Part shown: piece by piece, positions 1 to 7,657 of the stretch
How the letters are laid out: every line of letters starts with the position of its first letter
Position numbering within the stretch: the first letter of the stretch is position 1
Assembly (NCBI RefSeq): GCF_000024865.1
Contig: NC_013595.1
Location: 10,106,001 to 10,170,000 of the forward strand
Reading direction: 5' to 3'
Origin: Streptosporangium roseum DSM 43021
GTDB lineage: Bacteria > Actinomycetota > Actinomycetes > Streptosporangiales > Streptosporangiaceae
Length of the DNA stretch: 64,000 bases
Translations under genes and position numbers: made by a program
Notes under the pieces: generated by a model
What the model was told of the DNA's origin: nothing
Database searches by the model: none
What the model saw: only the letters and a program-made list of their open reading frames with translations

Positions 1-1
1 C

Positions 2-274
2 GACTGGGAGTTCGACGACGACCTGCCGGACTGGCTGCTCCCGTCGGGCGGCGGCGCGCACGACCGCGCCCGCGACTACCTGCGCGACCTCAACCAGTAC
101 GTGAAAGCCGCCTACGACATGCTTCCCGCAGAGATCGAGACCATCGTCCCCACCCCCCGTAGCGAAGACGCGAAGAGCGCCTACAAGGGTGATGGGCTCA
201 AGGACGGCAGCGACTACTGGGATTCCATGATCACTTACAACCGGCCTCTGGACTCCGGCGAGCCGGTGTACTGA
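2..274 (+). CDS. C-terminal end of an unrecognised protein (5' truncated by window)
   Basis: An open frame runs from the window edge to a TGA at 272-274 and gives 90 residues. The tail is acidic and aromatic (starts DWEFDDDLPDWLLP, ends DSGEPVY) with no signal, membrane segment or motif I recognise. Codon positions show the high GC3 bias of neighbouring real genes, which supports coding. A short inverted repeat (GCCCGT at 279-284, ACGGGC at 291-296) follows the stop and might help termination. It converges on panD. No function is offered. Confidence 0.6.
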   Translation, partial: DWEFDDDLPDWLLPSGGGAHDRARDYLRDLNQYVKAAYDMLPAEIETIVPTPRSEDAKSAYKGDGLKDGSDYWDSMITYNRPLDSGEPVY

Positions 275-368
275 CGGAGCCCGTCCGCATACGGGCGGTG
301 GGAGGGGTTGAGAGGCGCTGGAGGGCCCTCCGCTCCGCCGCCCACGCGTCTCCCCGCGAAAAAGGCTC

Positions 369-797
369 TCAGCCCGCCGGCCGGTGGAGCACGTCACCGC
401 GCAGGAGATCGGTGACGGGCTCCGGGGCCGAGGCGGGGTCGTGGCCGAGCTCGACGATCCGGTTGCCACCGTCGACGTGGACGACCCTGGGCCGGAAGGT
501 CCGCGCCTCGGCGTCGTCGAGCTGGCCGTACGCGATGATGATCACCAGGTCGCCCTGGTGGACGAGGCGGGCGGCCGCGCCGTTGATGCCGATGATCCCG
601 GAACCGCGGGGGCCCGCGATCGTGTAGGTCACCAGCCGGGCGCCGTTGTCGATGTCCACCACGTGGACCTGTTCGCCGGGGAGCAGGCCCGCCGCGTCCA
701 GCAGATCCTCGTCGACGGTCAGCGATCCCACGTAGTGCAGGTCGGCCTGGGTGACGGTGGCACGATGGATCTTGGACGTGAGCATGGTGCGGAGCAT
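369..797 (-). CDS. panD: aspartate 1-decarboxylase (pyruvoyl enzyme precursor)
   Basis: Makes beta-alanine from L-aspartate for pantothenate and CoA synthesis. The 142-residue product begins MLRTMLTSKIHRATVTQADL and carries the self-cleavage site LHYVGS, with Gly24-Ser25 exactly where the family cuts to form the pyruvoyl group. The start at 797 is chosen because it gives that numbering and is preceded by an AGAGGTGA ribosome site about 8 nt upstream; a longer frame upstream has no family similarity. A TATATT element at 858-853 could be a -10 box. It lies 235 bp downstream of panC on the same strand, so the two pantothenate branches are clustered. Confidence 0.95.
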   Translation of the reverse strand: MLRTMLTSKIHRATVTQADLHYVGSLTVDEDLLDAAGLLPGEQVHVVDIDNGARLVTYTIAGPRGSGIIGINGAAARLVHQGDLVIIIAYGQLDDAEARTFRPRVVHVDGGNRIVELGHDPASAPEPVTDLLRGDVLHRPAG

Positions 798-902
798 GTG
801 TCGATCACCTCTCACTCGGTCGCGCCGCCTGGTGGCGTGCACGCCTGCGCGGAATATATCCGACACCCCGGAAACGCCGCAGTGCTTCCGCCCCCGAACC
901 CC

Positions 903-1030
903 CGAAGCCCGGTCACCGCTGAAAGCCGGTCTCGGTGCCGGCCGTCCCTGAAGCCCGGCCACCGCTGAAGCCCGGTCACCTCTGAAGCCCGGTCACCTCT
1001 GAAGACCCGCCGTCCCTGAAGCCCGGCTGT
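903..1030. repeat. degenerate tandem repeat, about 18-19 bp unit, between panC and panD
   Basis: The gap between panC and panD holds several imperfect head-to-tail copies of CTGAAGCCCGGTCACCTC, the clearest two at about 966-1001, with variants such as CTGAAGCCCGGCCACCGC nearby. No gene is seen. Such arrays can arise by slippage; a regulatory role is not shown. Confidence 0.6.
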
Positions 1031-1032
1031 CC

Positions 1033-1890
1033 CTAGAGGCCGATCGTCACGTTGTCGATCAGCCTGGTCGAGCCGACCCTTGCGGCCACGGCGAGGATCG
1101 CCTCGCCCGTGTGGCCCTCGCCGACCTCCGCGAAGGTCGCCGGGTCCACCAGGACCAGGTAGTCGACGGCCACCGAGGGCTCCTCCGCCAGCACGGCACG
1201 CGCGACCCGCCGGATCTCCCCCGGGGTCCGCTGCCCGGCCCCCGCGAACAGGGCCCGGGACAGGGCCAGCGCCGCCTGGCGGTCCTGCGGGGACAGGTAG
1301 CGGTTGCGGCTGGACAGCGCCAGGCCGTCGGCCTCCCTGATCGTGGGCGCCCCGACGACGGAGATCGGCAGGTCGAGGTCGGCGACCATCCGGCGGATCA
1401 TCGCGAGCTGCTGGGCGTCCTTCTGCCCGAACACCGCCACGTCCGGCCGGACCAGGTTGAACAGCTTGAGCACCACGGTCAGCACGCCGTCGAGGTGCCC
1501 CGGCCGGAACGCCCCCTCGACGACCGCGCCCATCTTCCCCGCCGAGACGCCGACCTGCCGGTCCGGCAGATACATGTCCTCGGCGGCGGGGGCGAACACC
1601 ATGCTCACGCCCTCCGCGGCGCAGACCTCCAGGTCGTCGTCGAACGTGCGGGGATAGCGGGAGAAGTCCTCGCCGGGGCCGAACTGCAGCGGGTTCACGA
1701 AGATGCTCACGGCCACGTGCTCGGCGTGCTCGCCGGCCAGCCGCATGAGCGAACGGTGCCCCTCGTGCAGCGCGCCCATGGTCGGCACCAGCGCCAGGGC
1801 GGCCTTCCCCGGGGATGCCGGCCCGCCGATCCCCAGGGCCCGCCTCGCCTCGGCCAGCTCGGCGCGGTCACCCGCCACGATCACGTCCAT
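1033..1890 (-). CDS. panC: pantothenate synthetase
   Basis: Condenses pantoate with beta-alanine using ATP to give pantothenate, in the cytoplasm. The 285-residue protein is normal length for the family. It shows the adenylyl-transfer motif PTMGALHEGH at residues 36-45, FVNPLQFGP following, GQKDAQQ in the centre and the ALSSRNRYLS loop near residue 195, together covering ATP and pantoate binding. The ATG overlaps the end of the DUF2520 gene by 10 bp, implying one transcript and translational coupling. panD follows downstream, giving the order DUF2520-panC-panD seen in many actinobacteria. Confidence 0.96.
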   Translation of the reverse strand: MDVIVAGDRAELAEARRALGIGGPASPGKAALALVPTMGALHEGHRSLMRLAGEHAEHVAVSIFVNPLQFGPGEDFSRYPRTFDDDLEVCAAEGVSMVFAPAAEDMYLPDRQVGVSAGKMGAVVEGAFRPGHLDGVLTVVLKLFNLVRPDVAVFGQKDAQQLAMIRRMVADLDLPISVVGAPTIREADGLALSSRNRYLSPQDRQAALALSRALFAGAGQRTPGEIRRVARAVLAEEPSVAVDYLVLVDPATFAEVGEGHTGEAILAVAARVGSTRLIDNVTIGL

Positions 1891-2771
1891 ATGTTGCCTC
1901 CCAGGGCGTCCAGGAGGCGCTCGGCGGCCTCGGGCTTGAGCAGCCCGGCCGCCAGCGCCCGGTCCGCCGTGAGCCTAGCGAGGGCCACATAGGCGTCCGC
2001 GGCCTCGGGGGCGGCCAGGATCAGCGCGTCCACGTGCTTGCGGACGGTCCCCGCGTCTCCGCGCACCACCGGGCCGGTCAGCCCGGCGATGCCGAGCCGC
2101 AGCACGTTCTCCAGGGCGGCGCCCAGCAGCGGGCCGAGCATCCGGCCCGGCTGCTCCACGCCGATCTTCTCCAGCAGCTCGGAGGACTCCGCGACGAGCG
2201 TCACCATGTGGTTGGCCGCTCCCGCCAGGGCCGCGTGGTAGAGCGCCCGGTCCTCGTCCTCGATCCAGACCGGCTCGCCCTCCATCTCGATGACCAGCGC
2301 CTCGGCCACCGGGCGGAGCGGGTCGGGCGCGGTGACGCCGTAGGAGATGCCGACGAGCCGGCGGAGGTCGTCGTCCCTGCCGGTGAAGGTCATCACCGGG
2401 TGGAGGGCCAGCGGGAGCGCCCCCGCCTTGATCGCCGGGTTCAGCACCGCCAGGCCGTACGCGCCGCTGGTGTGGGCCACCAGCTTGCCCCGCAGGTCGG
2501 CGCCGGTGCCGACCAGGCCGGAGACCAGGTCGGGCAGGACGTCGTCGGGGACCGTCAGGAGGATGAGGTCGGATTTCGACACCACGTCCTCGGGGCGGGT
2601 GGGTGTCAGGCCGAGCCGCTCCGCCGCTCGTTCCCTGGAGGAGTCGGAGACCCCGCTCGCGGCGACGACTCGATGGCCCGCTCGCGCGAGCGCGGCGCCG
2701 AGTGCCGAGCCGACCCGGCCCGCGCCGACCACTCCGACGGCCAGCCGTGCCGGGCGATCACGTGTGTCCAT
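1881..2771 (-). CDS. Rossmann-like / DUF2520 domain protein of the pantothenate cluster
   Basis: A 296-residue protein with an N-terminal dinucleotide-binding turn (GAGRVGSA, residues 16-23) and a C-terminal helical half typical of Rossmann-plus-DUF2520 proteins. Members are regularly encoded just before panC in actinobacteria, including mycobacteria, and resemble ketopantoate or pyrroline carboxylate reductases in fold. The reaction is not established. A ketopantoate reductase role is an inference from the neighbours, since no panE is present here. It overlaps panC by 10 bp and is probably the first gene of the panC transcript. Confidence 0.85.
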   Translation of the reverse strand: MDTRDRPARLAVGVVGAGRVGSALGAALARAGHRVVAASGVSDSSRERAAERLGLTPTRPEDVVSKSDLILLTVPDDVLPDLVSGLVGTGADLRGKLVAHTSGAYGLAVLNPAIKAGALPLALHPVMTFTGRDDDLRRLVGISYGVTAPDPLRPVAEALVIEMEGEPVWIEDEDRALYHAALAGAANHMVTLVAESSELLEKIGVEQPGRMLGPLLGAALENVLRLGIAGLTGPVVRGDAGTVRKHVDALILAAPEAADAYVALARLTADRALAAGLLKPEAAERLLDALGGNIWT

Positions 2772-2839
2772 CAGATGCCCATCAGATCTAGCGAGCGAAC
2801 TGCCGGGGTTATCCGCCAGGGGAATCGCTTCATCAGCGT

Positions 2840-2930
2840 TCTTTCATCCGAAACGGGTAGGGCTTGTCCGTCGCCCACCTCGGCTGAGGAGAGCGAGAAG
2901 CCACTCCCTTCAGGGAGTGGAGGAGTCACG
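2840..2930 (+). mobile_element. relic resembling the right end / guide-RNA scaffold of an IS200/IS605 (TnpB) element
   Basis: The gap between DUF2520 and the methyltransferase gene (2772-3095) contains no convincing gene. It holds a perfect hairpin CCACTCCC-TTCA-GGGAGTGG (2901-2920) followed by AGGAGTCAC, preceded by a GGCTGAGGAGAGCGAGAAG stretch. This layout matches from memory the right end of IS200/IS605 elements, whose RNA 3' end forms the TnpB omega-RNA scaffold. No tnpB or tnpA is nearby, so this would be a solo or decayed end. The left limit is approximate. Confidence 0.5.
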
Positions 2931-3095
2931 ACGTCCCGTCCTTCGACCGCCTGGGCTCCTTGCCCAGGTGACCAGCGTAACGGGCCGAGCCGTTCCAGCC
3001 ACGTCACGGCGTGAATCGGCGGACGGCGACGGGCGCCTGTCCCCTTCGGCCGGGCATCCGGCCGGTCATGAGGCGACCTGAGCCGTACTCCTCAG

Positions 3096-4094
3096 GTGAG
3101 CGGGCCGGGCGCTGTAGCGTCTGTTGACGTGTGGCTCACCTGGCGCGACGCGATGGAGCATGCGCTCTACGGCGACAACGGCTTCTACCTGCGGGAGCGC
3201 CCCTCGGGGCACTTCCGGACCTCGGTCGGCGCCTCCCCTGTCTTCGCCGAGGCGGTGCTGCGCGAGCTCGTCGCGGTGGACGACGCACTCGGCGCCCCGC
3301 CGGTGATCGACCTGGTGGACATCGGCGCGGGCGAGGGCCTCCTGGCGTCCGGCGTGCTCGCCGCCGCACCGCCCGGCCTCCGCTCCCGGCTGCGGGTGAC
3401 CGGGGTGGACCTGGCCCACCGGCCCGCCCGGCTGCCGGAGGAGATCGGGTGGACGGCGTCCGTGCCGGACGGGATCCACGGGCTCGTGATCGCCAACGAG
3501 TGGCTGGACAACGTGCCCGTGGACATCGCCGAGCAGACGGCAGACGGCCCCCGGCTGGTCCTGGTCGACCCGTCGAACGGCGCGGAACGGCTCGGAGACA
3601 GGCCGCAGGCCGCCGACCTGGCCTGGCTGGCCCGCTGGTGGCCGATGCGGGCGGCGGGCGAGCGGGCCGAGATCGGCAGGCCACGCGACGAGGCCTGGGC
3701 ATCGGTGATCGTACGGCTGGCCCGCGGGCGTGCGGTCGCGATCGACTACGCACACCCTGTGGACGACCGCCCGCCGTGCGGGACGCTGGCCGGTTACCGT
3801 GACGGGGCGGCCGTCGCACCCGTGCCGGACGGATCGTGCGACATCACCGCGCACGTGGCCCTGGACGCCTGCGCGGCCGCCGGAGAGCGTGCCGGGGCCG
3901 CCACGACAGCCCTGACCACGCAGCGGCAGGCGCTGCGCGCCCTCGGCGTCACCGGGGCTCGCCCGCCCGTCGAGCAGGCCCGCAGCGACCCGCGCGGCTA
4001 TCTCCGCGCCCTGGCCAGGGCCTCCGAGGAGGCCGAACTGATCGCCGTCGAGGGGCTCGGCGGATTCGGCTGGCTGTCACAGACACACCTCTGA
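3096..4094 (+). CDS. SAM-dependent methyltransferase, MidA/NDUFAF7-like
   Basis: A 332-residue protein. YGDNGFY at about residues 25-31 and the later HFRTSVGASP fit the N-terminal signature of the MidA/NDUFAF7 family. DIGAGEG (75-81) is the SAM-binding glycine loop and ANEWLDNVP (133-141) is the conserved post-II segment. In mitochondria the family methylates an arginine of the complex I 49-kDa (NuoD) subunit. An orphan NuoD lies 5 kb downstream, a suggestive but unproven link. The start is GTG at 3096; an in-frame GTG at 3129 is also possible. Confidence 0.8.
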   Translation: MSGPGAVASVDVWLTWRDAMEHALYGDNGFYLRERPSGHFRTSVGASPVFAEAVLRELVAVDDALGAPPVIDLVDIGAGEGLLASGVLAAAPPGLRSRLRVTGVDLAHRPARLPEEIGWTASVPDGIHGLVIANEWLDNVPVDIAEQTADGPRLVLVDPSNGAERLGDRPQAADLAWLARWWPMRAAGERAEIGRPRDEAWASVIVRLARGRAVAIDYAHPVDDRPPCGTLAGYRDGAAVAPVPDGSCDITAHVALDACAAAGERAGAATTALTTQRQALRALGVTGARPPVEQARSDPRGYLRALARASEEAELIAVEGLGGFGWLSQTHL

Positions 4095-4163
4095 GGAGAG
4101 CATCGTTCCCAGGTGCGTGGCCCGGTCGAATTTTCCGGTTGCGCAACCCGGTTAGATGAGGAC

Positions 4164-5210
4164 ATGCGTCCTGATCTGACTCTCCCCCCGAAGCTGACGG
4201 CCGGAGACCGGGTGGCGGTGGTGTCGCCCTCCTTCGCGGCGCCGGGGATGTTCCCGGCCGTGCACGAGCTGGCGATGCGGCGGCTCCGCGACGAGTTCGG
4301 GCTGGAGCCCGTGGAATATCCGACGACCCGCCGGTTGGGCGCCACGGCGCGGGATCGGGCGGCCGATCTGATGGACGCGTTCGCCGACCCGGGCATCCGC
4401 GCGGTGCTGGCCACGATCGGCGGGGACGACCAGCTCGGCGTGCTGCCCTTCCTGGATCCCGCCGTGGTCACCGCCGACCCCAAGCCGTTCGTCGGCTACA
4501 GCGACAACACCAACCTGCTCAACTGGCTGTGGAACCTCGGCGTGGCGGGCTATCACGGCGGATCGACGATGGTGCACCTCGGCCGCGGTGGCGGTCTGCA
4601 CCCGGTGTCGGCCGGTTCGCTGCGGGCGGCGCTGCTGACCGGCGGGGACATGGAGCTGCATCCGGTCGAGGTGTTCAGCGAGGACGAGCTCGACTGGGGC
4701 GATCCCGCGTCGTTGAACCGCGCGGCGCCGACCCGGCCCAGCCCCGGCTGGACCTGGCACCGGCCCGACCGGGTCGTCACCGCCCCCACCTGGGGCGGCA
4801 ATCTGGAGATCCTGCACTGGAACCTGGCCGCGGACCGATGGATCCGTCCGGTCGAGGACTATGCCGGCTGCGTGCTGCTGCTGGAGACCTCCGAGGAGAT
4901 GCCCTCGGCCCCGGAGGTGTTCCACATGTTGCGCAACGCGGGCGAACGCGGGCTGCTCGCGCAGTTCCCGGCCATCCTCGTCGGCACGGCCAAAGCCAGC
5001 AGCCTGCAGCGCCGCACCGCGTCCGACGAGCGGGACGGCTACCGCGCCGAGCAGCGCGAGGCGATCCTTCGGGCGCTTGACCACTACAGTCCCGAGGCCA
5101 TGGCGGTGTTCGGCGTCGACTTCGGGCACACCGATCCCCAGTGGGTCCTGCCGTACGGCGGGCTGGTGACCGTGGACGGCCCCGCCCGGCGCGTCATCGC
5201 CCATTTCTGA
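4164..5210 (+). CDS. LD-carboxypeptidase / MccF-like serine peptidase (S66 family)
   Basis: A 348-residue cytoplasmic protein. The nucleophile elbow GYSDNT (111-116, Ser113), the ATIGGDDQ oxyanion segment and a C-terminal FGHTDPQ histidine match S66 peptidases, a Ser-Glu-His fold. The family includes murein LD-carboxypeptidases, which trim recycled tetrapeptides, and MccF-type self-immunity enzymes; the sequence alone does not separate them. The ATG at 4164 is preferred over an upstream start because GAGG lies just before it and the family begins near this point. A 15-bp tandem repeat overlaps the stop codon, and a strong bidirectional terminator follows. Confidence 0.85.
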   Translation: MRPDLTLPPKLTAGDRVAVVSPSFAAPGMFPAVHELAMRRLRDEFGLEPVEYPTTRRLGATARDRAADLMDAFADPGIRAVLATIGGDDQLGVLPFLDPAVVTADPKPFVGYSDNTNLLNWLWNLGVAGYHGGSTMVHLGRGGGLHPVSAGSLRAALLTGGDMELHPVEVFSEDELDWGDPASLNRAAPTRPSPGWTWHRPDRVVTAPTWGGNLEILHWNLAADRWIRPVEDYAGCVLLLETSEEMPSAPEVFHMLRNAGERGLLAQFPAILVGTAKASSLQRRTASDERDGYRAEQREAILRALDHYSPEAMAVFGVDFGHTDPQWVLPYGGLVTVDGPARRVIAHF

Positions 5211-5250
5211 CCGACCGCTCCCTGACCGACCGCTCTCTGACCGACCGCGC
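5207..5250. repeat. three tandem copies of CTGACCGACCGCTC (15-bp period)
   Basis: Copies start at 5207, 5222 and 5237; the third ends GCGC. The TGA stop of the peptidase gene is inside the first copy, and every copy repeats a TGA in the same phase because the period is a multiple of three, giving back-up stops. Confidence 0.85.
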
Positions 5251-5310
5251 CACCGGCGCGCACGTACGGCCGGCGCCCCGGTCCGCGCGCCCGCCCAGAG
5301 CGTCCGGGCG

Positions 5311-5339
5311 GCTCGCCCCCGAAGAGCTCGGGGGCGAGC
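5311..5339. terminator. bidirectional terminator between LD-carboxypeptidase and P450 genes
   Basis: Perfect 12-bp stem GCTCGCCCCCGA / TCGGGGGCGAGC with a 5-nt loop at 5323-5327, placed between two converging genes. There is no T run, as is common for actinobacterial hairpin terminators. Confidence 0.8.
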
Positions 5340-5365
5340 GGCCGGTTCAGACCCTCACCCCAGGG

Positions 5366-6565
5366 TCAGACCCGCACGTCGAGGGAGGTGAGCCCCCGGA
5401 TGATGTAGCCCGGTCCCCACGAGGGCTCGGCGGTCAGCTCCAGCTTCGGCGCCCTGCGCAGCAGCGCGCCGAACGACTCGATCAGCTCGATCCTGGCCAG
5501 CGGCGCGCCCAGGCAGAAGTGGATGCCCGCGCCGAAGGAGATGTGCGGGTTGTCCACCCGGCCGACGTCCAGGCGGTCGGGGTCGGCGAACACCCCGGGG
5601 TCGCGGTTGGCCGAGCCGAACAGCAGCGCCACCTCCGTGCCGCGCGGGATGTCCACCCCGCCCACCGTGATGTCCTCAAGGACCCAGCGTTCGAACATCT
5701 GCAACGGGGTGTCCCACCGCATCAGCTCCTCGATCGCCGTGGGGAGCAGGCCGTGGTCGGCGCGGAGCCGCTCCAGCTCGGCCGGGTTGCGGAACAGCGA
5801 CCACCAGCCGTTGCCGGTGACGTTGACGGTGGCCTCGTGCCCGGCGTTGAGCAGCAGCACGCAGGTGCCGACCAGCTCCTCCTCGGTGAGCTTGTCGCCC
5901 TCGTCGGCCACCAGGGCCAGCGCGCTGATCAGGTCGTCGCCGGGGTCGGCCCGGCGGGCGCGGGCCAGTTCGACGAGGTAGCCGGAGAACTCCTCGGCCG
6001 CGCGCACGGCGGTGTGCTGGGCCTCGACCGAGGGGTTGAGCTCGTACATCCCGCAGATGTCGGCCGACCAGGGCCGCAGCAGGTGCCGGTCGGCCTCGGG
6101 CACGCCGAGCATCTCGGCGATCACGGTCACCGGGAGCGGCTCGGCCACCTCGGCGATCAGGTCTCCCCCGCCGCGCTCGGCGAACCGGTCCACCAGCTCC
6201 CCGGCGATCCGGGCGACCTTGGGGCGGAGCGCCTCGACCATGCGCGGGGTGAACGCCTTGGACACCAGCCGCCGGAGCCGGGTGTGGACCGGCGGCTCGA
6301 CGTCGAGCATCCCGGCCCTGACCACCCGCCAGAACGGGTCCTGGAACCCGGGGTCGTCCGGCCTGCCGAACTCCTGGTGCGTGGCCACGTGCAGGTAGGA
6401 GCGGCCGAGTCTGCGGTCGCGCAGCAGCGCGTTGACGTCGGCGTGCCGGGCGATCAGCCACTGGCCGGTCGGCTCGAAGAAGCTGACCGGCCGCTCCCGC
6501 CTCAGCTCCTCGTAGACGTCATAGGGATGGGCGACGAATTCCGGATTCCAAGGATCAAAGCGCAC
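5366..6565 (-). CDS. cytochrome P450
   Basis: A 399-residue soluble bacterial P450. The I-helix oxygen-binding motif AGHEAT (241-246), the ExxR motif EELMR (279-283) and the heme loop SFGAGIHFCLG with Cys351 as thiolate ligand are all intact. It should hydroxylate an unknown small molecule with electrons from a ferredoxin system not encoded here. The start is GTG at 6565. It lies 20 bp downstream of terC, and that gap is filled exactly by a perfect palindrome, suggesting its own repressor-controlled, possibly leaderless, transcription. Confidence 0.95.
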   Translation of the reverse strand: MRFDPWNPEFVAHPYDVYEELRRERPVSFFEPTGQWLIARHADVNALLRDRRLGRSYLHVATHQEFGRPDDPGFQDPFWRVVRAGMLDVEPPVHTRLRRLVSKAFTPRMVEALRPKVARIAGELVDRFAERGGGDLIAEVAEPLPVTVIAEMLGVPEADRHLLRPWSADICGMYELNPSVEAQHTAVRAAEEFSGYLVELARARRADPGDDLISALALVADEGDKLTEEELVGTCVLLLNAGHEATVNVTGNGWWSLFRNPAELERLRADHGLLPTAIEELMRWDTPLQMFERWVLEDITVGGVDIPRGTEVALLFGSANRDPGVFADPDRLDVGRVDNPHISFGAGIHFCLGAPLARIELIESFGALLRRAPKLELTAEPSWGPGYIIRGLTSLDVRV

Positions 6566-6585
6566 GTCAACATCGTAATGTTGAC
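6566..6585. promoter_or_regulatory. 20-bp palindromic operator candidate before P450
   Basis: GTCAACAT-CGTA-ATGTTGAC, perfect over 8+8 bp, occupies the whole gap between the terC stop and the P450 GTG. It is AT-rich compared with its surroundings, has the size of a TetR-type operator, and overlaps where a leaderless promoter would sit. No TetR gene is in the window. Confidence 0.65.
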
Positions 6586-7350
6586 TTAGGACTCAGTCTG
6601 CTTGTCCGCCTCGTAACGCTGGTGCAGCTCGACCGGCTTCTCCCCGTTGGACTTGCTGCGCAGCCGGATGTTCAGCAGCTCCACGGCGAGCGAGAACGCC
6701 ATCGCGAAGTAGATGTAGCCCTTGGAGATGTGCTGCTCGAAGCCCTCGGCGATGAGCACCACCCCGATCAGGACCAGGAACGACAGGGCGAGCATCTTGA
6801 TGCTCGGGTGCTTGTCCACGAAGCGGCTGATCGGGCCGGAGGCGAAGAGCATCACGACGACCGAGACGACGACGGCCGCGACCATGACGCCGAGCTCGTC
6901 GACCATGCCGACCGCGGTGATCACCGAGTCGAGGGAGAACACGATGTCCAGGACCATGATCTGGAGGATCACCGAGGTGAAGGAGGCGGCGACCTTGCCG
7001 CTGGCGTGACCCGACTTGCCCTCAAGGCTGTCGTGCATCTCGAAGACGCTCTTGCCCAGCAGGAAGAGACCGCCGAAGATCAGGATCAGGTCGCGCCCCG
7101 AGACCGGCTGGTCGAAGACCTCGAACAGGGGTGATGTGAGTTTCACCACCCACGACAGCGCCAGCAGCAGCGCGAGCCGGCTCAGCAGGGCGGCGAGGAG
7201 GCCCAGCTTGCGCGCCTTGTCCCGCTGCTCCGGCGGGAGCTTCCCCGCCAGGATCGAGATGAAGATGATGTTGTCGATGCCGAGCACGATCTCCAGACCG
7301 ACAAGGGTGACAAACCCTATCCAGATCTCCGGGTTGGTCACCCAATCCAT
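6586..7350 (-). CDS. TerC-family integral membrane protein
   Basis: A 254-residue polytopic protein with about seven hydrophobic segments. The family signature is present twice: GLEIVLGIDNIIFISI near residue 18 and MVLDIVFSLDSVITAVG in the middle, whose membrane-embedded acidic residues are thought to bind metal. TerC/Alx proteins are linked to tellurite resistance and, in better-studied cases, manganese export. I looked for a manganese riboswitch upstream and did not find one. It may share a transcript with the P450 gene, but the palindrome between them argues for separate control. Confidence 0.9.
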   Translation of the reverse strand: MDWVTNPEIWIGFVTLVGLEIVLGIDNIIFISILAGKLPPEQRDKARKLGLLAALLSRLALLLALSWVVKLTSPLFEVFDQPVSGRDLILIFGGLFLLGKSVFEMHDSLEGKSGHASGKVAASFTSVILQIMVLDIVFSLDSVITAVGMVDELGVMVAAVVVSVVVMLFASGPISRFVDKHPSIKMLALSFLVLIGVVLIAEGFEQHISKGYIYFAMAFSLAVELLNIRLRSKSNGEKPVELHQRYEADKQTES

Positions 7351-7448
7351 CGTTCACTCCTTCAGCAGGCGTTGCGGGGTCACTGCCTAGACGGGTGAGC
7401 ACCTCCAGGAGTTCCTGAACCGGGATCACATCTGCGCATTTTGGAGAC

Positions 7449-7479
7449 TTGCGGAGCCCGGCCGGGTGTCGGTTATAGT
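7449..7479 (+). promoter_or_regulatory. promoter for the SAM-IV riboswitch transcript
   Basis: TTGCGG (7449-7454) and TATAGT (7474-7479) are spaced 19 bp apart. A start about 7 nt after the -10 box falls at about 7486, right where the aptamer begins. Confidence 0.65.
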
Positions 7480-7487
7480 TCCGCTGT

Positions 7488-7641
7488 AGGTCATGAGTGC
7501 CAGTGACAAGCCCCGGCTCGCTGGCCGGCAACCCTCGCGTCCGCGGCGGGGTGCCCCGGGTGAGGACCTGGTCCGGCGCGATGTGTGCCGGGCAAGCGCG
7601 GGCTCCACGCACCAACGCCACGGCTTGGGGTCCGATGACCT
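7488..7641 (+). promoter_or_regulatory. SAM-IV riboswitch (S-adenosylmethionine sensor)
   Basis: The leader opens GGTCATGAGTGCCAG and continues with AAGCCCCGGC, GCTGGCCGGCAACC and GGGGTGCCCCGGGTGA, the conserved core of SAM-IV aptamers found in actinomycetes. The outer stem is visible: AGGTCAT (7488-7494) pairs with ATGACCT (7635-7641). The 3' strand of that stem ends four bases before the AGGGAG ribosome site (7645-7650) of the next gene. Closing the stem on SAM would therefore be expected to block translation initiation, which is inferred. It implies the downstream genes are lowered when SAM is plentiful. Confidence 0.92.
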
Positions 7642-7657
7642 CTTAGGGAGCCTCGGC

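Noticed and set aside
2771..3007. A 78-residue minus-strand frame upstream of DUF2520
   Set aside because: It runs antisense through the IS605-like hairpin, has no motif and no ribosome site.
7351..7448. Possible manganese (yybP-ykoY) riboswitch upstream of terC
   Set aside because: The region lacks the conserved paired loops; nothing resembling the aptamer was found on the minus strand.
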